Shown here piece after piece: positions 34,928-41,150 of a stretch of DNA of 64,000 bases. The DNA is taken from positions 186,001-250,000 of the forward strand of contig CAZNSX010000005.1 in assembly GCA_964575845.1 (NCBI GenBank), written 5' to 3'. Origin of the DNA: CAZNSX01 sp964575845 (GTDB taxonomy: Bacteria > UBA8248 > CAZNSX01). Both the position numbers and the translations under genes were made by a program. The notes under the pieces were generated by a model, which was given only the letters and a program-made list of their open reading frames with translations, did not search any database and had not been told where the DNA came from. The first letter of the stretch is position 1. Every line of letters starts with the position of its first letter.

Positions 34928-35593
34928 CTAAATAGCTTTCCCGGCCTCCAAAATCATGACCTCTCGGCTATGAATGCCGCATTCACCGCCGCACTTATAC
35001 GTTCCCTTCCAGCGCCCGGCCCTTTCCGGCTGGGAATCGTCCGGTTTGGTTGAGCAGGGCTCACAACCCAGAGATCGGTATCCTCGGGCATAGAGGGGAT
35101 GTACCGGGAGTCGATTGAAAGCGAAGTATCGCCAGATGTCCGTCTCGGTCCAGTCGAGTATGGGATTTATCTTGACCGGTTTCTTCTCCAGCTCCACATA
35201 GTCGAGGTTTTTCCTCGTCCAGCCCTCGGTGCGCCTGAGACCGGTTATCCATGCGTCATAGCCCTCGAGGGCCTCCATTGTGGGCTCGACCTTGTAGTAT
35301 TCGCAGCACTTATCCGGCTCAGTCTCCCAGAGACCCACGGGGCCTTCATTGCGGATAAAATGCCTGATGTTTATCCCCCAATACTTCACCATAAGCTGCA
35401 TGTAATCCCTGGTTTCCTTAAACTTGAAGGGGGTCATGACCGTAAAAATGTCTATATCGGGTTTGACCCTCCGGGCGAGGTCTACCGTGACGACGGAATC
35501 CTTCCCGAAGGAGCAGGCCACGGGTACGCGCCCAAACCCCAGGGCCTCCCTTATAATTTCCAGGGCATGCGCTTCTTTTTCAGGAAAATTCAT
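34928..35593 (-). CDS. cysH: Assimilatory adenylylsulfate (APS) reductase
   Basis: A 221-residue CysH family reductase. The nucleotide loop is SFGKDSVV (28-35). Cys96-Cys97 (KCCEYYK) and Cys177/Cys180 (LGCEPC) are the four ligands of a [4Fe-4S] cluster, the hallmark of APS rather than PAPS reductases. The C-terminal catalytic ECGIH is at 204-208. It reduces APS to sulfite with thioredoxin. Its first 14 bases overlap the DUF2061 gene, so the operon is tightly packed. ATP sulfurylase is not in the window. Confidence 0.92.
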   Translation of the reverse strand: MNFPEKEAHALEIIREALGFGRVPVACSFGKDSVVTVDLARRVKPDIDIFTVMTPFKFKETRDYMQLMVKYWGINIRHFIRNEGPVGLWETEPDKCCEYYKVEPTMEALEGYDAWITGLRRTEGWTRKNLDYVELEKKPVKINPILDWTETDIWRYFAFNRLPVHPLYARGYRSLGCEPCSTKPDDSQPERAGRWKGTYKCGGECGIHSREVMILEAGKAI

Positions 35594-35798
35594 CTCCTCT
35601 CCTCCTGAGCGAAACCCAGGCCACCTCGAAAATCCAGTAGCCTATGACTTTGACGAAAGCTTCTGCCAAAGAGACGGTCGAGGCAATGGCGAAGTCTCTC
35701 GTGAAGCCGTAAACCATGGCGCCGGTGACGGCCATGGCCACCAACCTGTCGGAGACCGCCTTTAATAGCGCCTCTCTTTTTAGGTTTCTTTTTCTCAT
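35580..35798 (-). CDS. DUF2061 small membrane protein
   Basis: A 72-residue protein matching DUF2061: REALLKAVSDRLVAMAVTGAMVYGFTRD..STVSLAEAFVKVIGYWIFEVAWVSL, with two membrane helices. I choose the ATG at 35798, 9 bases after TGAGG; a GTG 15 bases upstream is possible. DUF2061 genes are often found with sulfate-assimilation genes, and this one sits between tusA and cysH with overlap. Its role is unknown. Confidence 0.8.
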   Translation of the reverse strand: MRKRNLKREALLKAVSDRLVAMAVTGAMVYGFTRDFAIASTVSLAEAFVKVIGYWIFEVAWVSLRRRGDEFS

Positions 35799-35814
35799 CC
35801 ATGAAATCCTCACC

Positions 35815-36063
35815 TCACTTGCGGAGGGTAAGGAGGAGGGTGCCTACCTCCCATTGCGCCCCTTCGATCTCGTAGCCTTCCATCTTGGCATTGCGGGGAA
35901 CCTCGAGGGACGGCTGGCCCCGGTCCAGCATCACCCTCAGGCGGGCGCCCGCGGGGAGCCTCTCCAAGGCCAACTTTGTCCTGACCCAGGTCATTGGGCA
36001 GGTCTCGCCCCTAAGGTCCAGGAATTGCTTGGGATCGAGTGCCTCCATCACCTTTACCCCCAC
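35815..36063 (-). CDS. TusA/SirA-like sulfur carrier protein
   Basis: An 82-residue TusA family protein: LDLRGETCPMTWVRTKLALERLP holds the CPxx sulfur-carrying Cys. The start could be the GTG at 36063 or an ATG at 36048. It lies 22 bases after the sulfite reductase gene and 16 bases before DUF2061. It may shuttle the sulfur produced by the reductase to downstream acceptors. Confidence 0.88.
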   Translation of the reverse strand: MGVKVMEALDPKQFLDLRGETCPMTWVRTKLALERLPAGARLRVMLDRGQPSLEVPRNAKMEGYEIEGAQWEVGTLLLTLRK

Positions 36064-36085
36064 AGGATATTTGCCGCCATTCCTC

Positions 36086-37078
36086 TCATCTCAAAATTTC
36101 GACCGGCTCGGGCGGGGGTGGCTCCGCCACGCCAAACTCCCCGAGGGTCTCCTGCATGAAGGCAGCGTAGTCCTGCATCTTACCCCCCTCTCGCAAGAGG
36201 ATCCCTATTCTGACCCTCCCCTTTCCCTCTCCGCTTGCCCTGTACCAGTCGAGGGTCTTCTCTATGACCTCAGGCACCAGCTCATCGGGCAGGAACCTAG
36301 CGATTACGCTCGCCTTGAGAGGATGCCTCCCATGCTTGCCGCCCACTCTGACGATGTGCCCCACTTTCTCTGCTTGCCAGGAGCTTGTGGGGCACACCCG
36401 AATGCAGTCGGCGCAATAGATGCACCTTTCGGGGGTGTAGAGAGGTTTTCCATCGTCTGAGGGCGTGATAGCCCCCTCCTTACAGGCCTCGGCGCAAAGC
36501 GAGCAGCCTATGCAGTTCTCTTCATCCCAGGCCGGGAGGGCCGCCCCTTGAAAGCCGAGATCCATCTCGGATGTCCTAAAGCAGTCGATCGGGCACCCAG
36601 AAAAGGAGATCTTGAACTTGTGGTTGCAGGGCCTTCCGAAAAACCTCTCGTCCACCATCCGGGCCAAGGCCTGGCAGTCGGTAAGCCCGTTGGGATTGTA
36701 TTCACAGCCGGCGCAGGCAGTCGGAACACGCACGCGGGGGCCGCAGGAGGCGACCTCTTGCCCCGAGGCTCTGAGCTCCTCAACCACAGGGCCGAAATCG
36801 CGGTTATGGACATAAGGGATCTCCACGGACTGCCGCACGCTCAGGTGGACTAAGCCCCTGCCGAACCGCTCGGCCACCTCGGCCATCTTCCTCAGGCGCT
36901 CTGCCGACACCATGCCGCCAGGGCATCGGCAGCGTATGGTGAAGAGGTCGCGCTGGCGCTGTTTTATGAAACCGCCTGCTTTAAGCTCCTCGAAGCCCAG
37001 CCGACCCTTTTGGCCATCGACCTCAACGCCAATATCGACGTGACTCCTTTCGTCCTCAATATGTTGGTCTCTGCTCAT
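36086..37078 (-). CDS. Siroheme sulfite reductase with ferredoxin domain
   Basis: A 330-residue nitrite/sulfite reductase-like protein. The ATG at 37078 follows AAGGGGAAGG. After the ferredoxin-like NIR_SIR half (FIKQRQRDLFTIRCRCPGG) come the siroheme/[4Fe-4S] segments VPTACAGCEYNPNG and CNHKFKISFSGCPIDC. Two 2[4Fe-4S]-type motifs, CIGCSLCAEACKEG and CIYCADCIRVCP, follow. This is the small single-subunit, ferredoxin-fused type. Operon context with APS reductase and cysteine synthase makes it an assimilatory sulfite reductase. Confidence 0.87.
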   Translation of the reverse strand: MSRDQHIEDERSHVDIGVEVDGQKGRLGFEELKAGGFIKQRQRDLFTIRCRCPGGMVSAERLRKMAEVAERFGRGLVHLSVRQSVEIPYVHNRDFGPVVEELRASGQEVASCGPRVRVPTACAGCEYNPNGLTDCQALARMVDERFFGRPCNHKFKISFSGCPIDCFRTSEMDLGFQGAALPAWDEENCIGCSLCAEACKEGAITPSDDGKPLYTPERCIYCADCIRVCPTSSWQAEKVGHIVRVGGKHGRHPLKASVIARFLPDELVPEVIEKTLDWYRASGEGKGRVRIGILLREGGKMQDYAAFMQETLGEFGVAEPPPPEPVEILR

Positions 37079-37082
37079 CGGG

Positions 37083-37187
37083 CCTTCCCCTTGGAAAATA
37101 CTTTTATGGGGGCACCTCTTCATGAGAGGATGCCCGTGCCCTGTGAAATAAGCTAAAGGAGATTCTTCTGGAAGCTAGGGACTAGCT
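37083..37187 (-). promoter_or_regulatory. Leader RNA structures between the Cys-rich peptide and sir
   Basis: On the minus strand, hairpin A (AGCTAG-TCC-CTAGCT, 37187-37173) spans the leader stop codon. TCTCCTT (37162-37156) is complementary, with one G-U pair, to the AAGGGGA of the sir ribosome site. Hairpin B (GGGCA-CCTCT / AGAGG-TGCCC with one bulge, 37135-37110) lies just before that site. The set could couple leader translation to sir expression. There is no obvious U-run, so translational control is more likely than termination. Pairing was judged by eye. Confidence 0.5.
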
Positions 37188-37340
37188 ACAGATACAGCAG
37201 CAGGTGCAAGGGGGGGTGGGCTTGGCATGCGAATTGAGCGCATGGTAGCTCCGAGTACCCCTGAATGGCTCGGACGCAGAAAGTTCTCTCATAGCCCTAA
37301 AATGGTATGGCTTGCCCCTTTTAAATTGCCTGCCTGACAT
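37182..37340 (-). CDS. Cysteine-rich leader peptide of the sulfur-assimilation operon
   Basis: A 52-codon ORF on the minus strand, ATG at 37340, TAG ending at 37182. GGAGG (37353-37349) lies 8 bases upstream, a strong ribosome site. It follows a good promoter by about 90 bases and precedes sir by about 100. The sequence has no family resemblance, but its last eight residues are CTCCCICS: five Cys codons (45, 47, 48, 49, 51) immediately before the stop. This is the layout of a cysteine-sensing leader peptide: ribosomes would stall when charged Cys-tRNA is scarce. Cys-rich leader peptides controlling sulfur genes are known in mycobacteria; this one is unrelated in sequence as far as I can tell. 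Confidence 0.75.
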   Translation of the reverse strand: MSGRQFKRGKPYHFRAMRELSASEPFRGTRSYHALNSHAKPTPPCTCCCICS

Positions 37341-37437
37341 GGAGAAGTCCTCCTTTCAAACTAAATACCCCCCGCATCTCCCCGTCCCAAAGAAGGTTTT
37401 TCCTCGTCACAATATATATCGCAAAAGTTAATTCAAA

Positions 37438-37466
37438 AATATAATTATTCCGATGAATTTTGTCAA
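37438..37466 (-). promoter_or_regulatory. Promoter of the sulfur-assimilation operon
   Basis: On the minus strand TTGACA (37466-37461), a 17-base spacer and TATATT (37443-37438) lie in an A+T-rich patch. The predicted transcript start near 37431 leaves a long leader of about 350 bases before sir, which contains the Cys-rich peptide. Confidence 0.7.
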
Positions 37467-37632
37467 GTATTTTTTTCAAATTTTTCCACATCCAGTTCGT
37501 CGAATTTACAAATCCCTACACCAAGGAGGGTTGACCCCGGCAGAGGGGATGGGGCGGAGAAGGCTCTGCAGGGAATAGGCTCGGGAATTGCTGGGGGGAG
37601 GGCCTCTTGTGGTGGGGCTTACATCCGTGGAG

Positions 37633-38193
37633 CTATTTTTCCTCGAGAAGGCTCTCTATTAATCGCCTGCCGTGGAAATCTTCCCAATTCCTGTAGCCAA
37701 GGGCCACAGCTATCACCTCACCCCTTCTGTTTATGAAGAAATTGGCCGGATGGGACCTTATCCTGAACATTCTCGCAACCTTCCGCTGCGGGTCCAGAAG
37801 ATGAGGAAACGTCAGACCACGTCCCCTCACAAACGGCTCGACCACCGACGCACCCCGCCGGTCGACCGCCACAGCGAGTACGACAAAATCAAGGTTCTTG
37901 TATCTCCGATAGTTCCTTTCGAGAGGGACCCTCTCTTTTATGCACCACCCTCACCAGGTAGCCCAGAAGTTGAGCTGGACGACCTTGCCTCGGAACTCCT
38001 CAAAGCTGACGGCATGTCCCCGCAGGTCATTGAGAATGAAATTTGGAACCTTGACGGCCCTCGGGAGCTCTCTCACCCCAAGGGCGGCCATGTGCTCGTT
38101 CTCCGCCAGGGCGTCCGTGCTCCTGAGGCAAAAAATGATTGCCCCAATGATCCCCAAGCCAGCCGCCAATCTCCTAAGCCTTTCTCTAGCCAT
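37633..38193 (-). CDS. Selenocysteine-containing TlpA-like thioredoxin (UxxC)
   Basis: A 186-residue protein read through an in-frame UGA at 37953-37951. An N-terminal signal/anchor (RLAAGLGIIGAIIFCLRS) precedes a redoxin domain: VPNFILNDLRGHAVSFEEF, GKVVQLNFWATW, then U81-G-W-C84-IKERVPL, exactly where TlpA proteins have CxxC. The frame continues through LDFVVLAVAVDRRG, FPHLLDPQRKVARMF and SHPANFFINRRGEVI to a TAA-type end at 37633, so the family fold is complete on both sides of the UGA. A SECIS hairpin follows the UGA. Conventional calling would split it into two genes. It should be a periplasmic thiol-redox enzyme with a more reactive selenol. Confidence 0.85.
37921..37953 (-). promoter_or_regulatory. 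Bacterial SECIS element of the TlpA-like selenoprotein
   Basis: Starting 15 bases after the UGA (37953-37951), GAGAG-GGTCC-CTCTC (37935-37921) folds into a hairpin whose apical loop contains GGUC, the loop seen in the E. coli fdhF SECIS recognised by SelB. The loop lies about 20 bases after the UGA, within the usual bacterial range. Confidence 0.7.
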
Positions 38194-38361
38194 GGAATCT
38201 CACCCCCCGTTGAACCCCCAGAGCACACCATAGGCCGCTTGTCGATTGTTGGCTCTGAGCAGGATATAGCACAAAAGTGACCTCAAGCCAGGAAAATATG
38301 CTATATTTTTTGAATCCGGGATGCAATGCGAGTGCCGAAAGAGCCCCCCAGGGAGGTACAG

Positions 38362-38799
38362 ATGAAGAAAAGCTTCTCCAGATTGCTCCTTCTCATCCCG
38401 TCACTTCTTCTCCTCCTTCCCCTTGCCTCTGAGGGGGGCTCTGGGCCGAGGGTCCAGTTCGGGACAAGGAGCATCGACTACGGAAAGGTTCCCTTAGAAA
38501 AAGTCGTGAAGCCTAGATTTCCTTTCAAGAACGTCGGCGACGCCCCCCTTAGGGTCACAAACAAATTTTGCCACGATAACTTCATATTGGCCAAAGCCTT
38601 GGAGGGCTGCTGACCGCCCCATGCGGTTGTGGGTGCCACAACCCTGATGCCGGGCGAGGAGAGCTTCGTGGAGACCTCCTTCACCATGCACGAAGGCATG
38701 GAGGGCCCCCACCACTTCCTCATCGTCATAGAGACCAATGACCCTCAAAATCGCAGGGTTGAGCTGCACATAAAGGCCGATTTCGGTCCTTATAAATAG
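38362..38799 (+). CDS. Selenocysteine-containing DUF1573-like exported protein
   Basis: A 145-residue protein read through an in-frame UGA at 38611-38613. AGGGAGG precedes the ATG; a signal peptide (MKKSFSRLLLLIPSLLLLLP) is clear. The mature part fits DUF1573: VQFGTRSIDYGKVPLEKVV, FPFKNVGDAPLRVTN, then GC83-U84-PPH where the family usually has a Cys pair. It continues with LMPGEESFVETSFTMHEG and FLIVIETNDPQNRRVELHIKA to a TAG. Both sides of the UGA are needed for the family's beta-sandwich, and a SECIS hairpin follows. It is divergent from the TlpA-like selenoprotein 168 bases away, suggesting a joint periplasmic redox function. Confidence 0.82.
38611..38643 (+). promoter_or_regulatory. Bacterial SECIS element of the DUF1573-like selenoprotein
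   Basis: Eleven bases after the UGA (38611-38613), GGTTGTGG-GTG-CCACAACC (38625-38643) makes a perfect 8-bp stem with a GUG apical loop 19 bases downstream of the UGA. Size, position and the loop G-U agree with bacterial SECIS elements. Confidence 0.72.
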
Positions 38800-39088
38800 C
38801 CCCCTTGGATGCAAAGCACGCTCTTCCGGTTGAGGGAGGGCCACTGTTGCGGGCTCTCATGACGGATAAGCCAGGGTAGGTCATGGTCGTGCCGTCACCT
38901 ATCCGGCTCAAAGCCACGCCTTCCCTGAAAACGGATTCCTGACCGCTATAGGAGTGGGCAGGCCATCCCTCCCGCTATGTTCGGGGCCGGAGTCTAAGCG
39001 CAGGCGGCCACCCTCATTCTCTAGCTTGAGCAGCATCCCTCTCAGGAGCCTGAGGCTTGGCTCTTGCCGTCCAATGTGAGTATTATTC
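38800..39088. other. Gap between the selenoprotein and the tetR promoter
   Basis: About 290 bases with no convincing gene on either strand. A short minus-strand stretch reads with a protein-like composition (LRLLRGMLLKLENEGGRLRL, about 38975-39055) but has no start and no recognisable family; it could be old coding debris. Confidence 0.3.
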
Positions 39089-39137
39089 TTGACGAGAATG
39101 GAAAGAATGATTATATTTCAACTGACCGATGAGTCAG
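39089..39137 (+). promoter_or_regulatory. tetR-RND operon promoter with likely TetR operator
   Basis: TTGACG (39089-39094), a 17-base spacer and TATATT (39112-39117) form a promoter. Five bases on, CTGAC-CGATGA-GTCAG (39122-39137) is an inverted repeat placed at the transcript start, where an autoregulating TetR protein would bind. Confidence 0.65.
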
Positions 39138-39180
39138 CCGAATTAACATTCATTCATTAAGCCTTCCAGGAAGAAAACCA

Positions 39181-39819
39181 GTGTCTCAAGAAGTCAACAT
39201 AACAAAGCAGAACCTTCTCCACAAATTTATGAGTTCCAAAATACAGGGAGCCGCCAAAGAGATAATGGCGGAGAAAGGTTTCAGGGGCATCACCATGGAC
39301 CAGGTGGCTGCAAGGGCGGGCATCTCCAAGGCCACAATATACCTTTACTTTGAGAATAAAGATGCCCTTCTCACCAGGACCCTCGAGGATCTCCTAGATG
39401 GTTTTACCTCTACCCTAAAAGAAAAACTAAAAGAAGAAAGTCCCCCTTTGAAGAAGATCGAACTCGTCGTGAGCTCGGGGCTCGATTTCTTTGAGAGCGA
39501 ATTGGATTTCTTTAAGATCTACATGGCCGAGAAGGGGGGGCTTATGATCGCCACGAGAGATGCCCATAAGGCACGTCTGAGGGAAAAGTACCTGCATTAT
39601 GTGGCTCTCGTTGAGGATGCTATCGGTTGCGGGATGGACCAGGGCCTTCTTAGGCGGGCTGACACGAGAAGAGCAGCATTCTGTCTGATCGAGATGATGA
39701 ATGCCGTGATACTCTCTTGGCTGGCTCAAGACTCAAAGGGAGGCCTGAGGGATGAGGCCTCCTTTGTCCTGGACCTCTTCCTAAACGGCTTGCAGAGCGA
39801 GGGGGGACCCGGCAAATGA
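39181..39819 (+). CDS. TetR/AcrR family transcriptional regulator
   Basis: A 212-residue TetR protein starting at a GTG with AGGAAG 8 bases upstream. The N-terminal helix-turn-helix is typical: AAKEIMAEKGFRGITMDQVAARAGISKATIYLYFENKDALL. The ligand domain is unremarkable. It is the first gene of the operon and overlaps the adaptor gene by four bases, so it most likely represses its own efflux operon until an inducer binds. Confidence 0.92.
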   Translation: MSQEVNITKQNLLHKFMSSKIQGAAKEIMAEKGFRGITMDQVAARAGISKATIYLYFENKDALLTRTLEDLLDGFTSTLKEKLKEESPPLKKIELVVSSGLDFFESELDFFKIYMAEKGGLMIATRDAHKARLREKYLHYVALVEDAIGCGMDQGLLRRADTRRAAFCLIEMMNAVILSWLAQDSKGGLRDEASFVLDLFLNGLQSEGGPGK

Positions 39820-41126
39820 GTTATTGGCCGACCTCAGTACCCAAGCCGAAGATGAGGCTCTTCGCGTTGGCCTTATTCACCGCCTCGCTGATGGCGCTCT
39901 CCTACGGGTGCGGAAGCGAGGACCAGGCAATGGAAAGCAAAGCCAAGAAGGTCGAGAGGAAGGAGGAGCAGGTTTTTCTGGTGAGGGTCACCGAACCCCA
40001 GGTGATGGACGTGGAAAGTTCCATCGACGCCATCGGCTCCTTTCTCTCCAATGACGAGGTGAAGGTCAGCCCCGAGATAGACGGAGTCGTGAGCAAGATA
40101 TACAAAGAAGAAGGGGCCAGGGTTCAGCCGGGCACTCCTTTGCTGAAAATAGATGATGAGAGGATGAGGCTACAGGTGAAAACCACTGAGAGAGCGCTGG
40201 CCGAGGCCGAGGCAAACCTCAAGCATCTCCTAGCAGGCACCAGAAAGGAGAGGGTCGAGGAACTCAGGGCTCGCTTGCGTCAAGCCGAGGCGAGCCTGCA
40301 GGAAGCGGAAAAGGAGCGAGAGCGATTCAAAAAGCTTCTGAGCGAACAGGTCATCGACCGAAGAACCTATGACCTTGTCTTAGCAAAGTTCGATGGGGCC
40401 AAAGCCAATTTTGAGGCGGCCAGGGAAGCCCTCGCAATGGCCGTGCACGGGCCAACTGAGGAGGAGATAGCCATATCTCGGGCGAGAGTTGCCACGGCCA
40501 GGGCGAACCTGGGGCTTGTGCGGAAAGAGCTCAAGGATACCACGGTGTACTCACCCATCGAAGGCGAGATATGTGAAAAGTACGTTTCCGTGGGAACCTA
40601 CGTTAAGAAGGGCAGCGATCTTTTCAGGATAATAGACATAAACCCCTTGAAGCTCTCCTTTCGGCTGCCAGAGAAATTTATAGGCAAGATCAAAATAAAT
40701 CAGGCGGTTACAGCCAGAGTCAAGGCCTTCCCTCAAGAGCAATTCAAGGGCGAGGTCTACTTCATCAGCCCCGATGTTAACCCCAATGAGAGGACCTTCG
40801 AGGTGAGGGCTTTCATAGGAAACGCCCAGGGACGGCTTAAACCAGGGCTCTTTGCAAACGTTACCCTGGTGACCGAGGTAAGGAAAAAAGCCCTCGTGCT
40901 CCCCGAGCAGGCTCTGGTCGTCCATGAAGGTCAACCGGCCGTCTTTGTCGTAAAGGACGCGAAAGTGCAGAGAAAATTACTCGACCTGGGCGAGCGCTTC
41001 AACGGAAAGGCGACCGTCGTGAGTAGCAACCTGCGCGCCGGGGAAAAAGTTGTTATTGCCGGCCAGGATAACCTGGAGGACGGCAGCAGGGTCAGAGTGG
41101 CAGAGATGGGCCCTGAGCAGCGCTAA
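39816..41126 (+). CDS. RND efflux periplasmic adaptor lipoprotein
   Basis: A 436-residue HlyD/AcrA-type adaptor. The ATG at 39816 overlaps the tetR stop (ATGA); an ATG at 39852 would place the signal peptide MRLFALALFTASLMALSYGC at the very start, with lipobox LSYGC. Barrel-sandwich halves (VVSKIYKEEGARVQPGTPLL and TVYSPIEGEICEKYVSVGTY) flank a coiled-coil hairpin (about 115-210). The beta-barrel and membrane-proximal parts follow. It works with the permease 24 bases downstream. The outer-membrane channel is absent from the operon. Confidence 0.92.
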   Translation: MSYWPTSVPKPKMRLFALALFTASLMALSYGCGSEDQAMESKAKKVERKEEQVFLVRVTEPQVMDVESSIDAIGSFLSNDEVKVSPEIDGVVSKIYKEEGARVQPGTPLLKIDDERMRLQVKTTERALAEAEANLKHLLAGTRKERVEELRARLRQAEASLQEAEKERERFKKLLSEQVIDRRTYDLVLAKFDGAKANFEAAREALAMAVHGPTEEEIAISRARVATARANLGLVRKELKDTTVYSPIEGEICEKYVSVGTYVKKGSDLFRIIDINPLKLSFRLPEKFIGKIKINQAVTARVKAFPQEQFKGEVYFISPDVNPNERTFEVRAFIGNAQGRLKPGLFANVTLVTEVRKKALVLPEQALVVHEGQPAVFVVKDAKVQRKLLDLGERFNGKATVVSSNLRAGEKVVIAGQDNLEDGSRVRVAEMGPEQR

Positions 41127-41150
41127 CCCTGGCGGAGATAGAAGGCGGCC

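Noticed and set aside
37951..37953. Treating the UGA in the TlpA-like gene as a nonsense mutation
   Set aside because: Homology continues in the same frame on both sides, the UGA replaces an active-site Cys, and a SECIS-like hairpin follows; decay would not produce all three.
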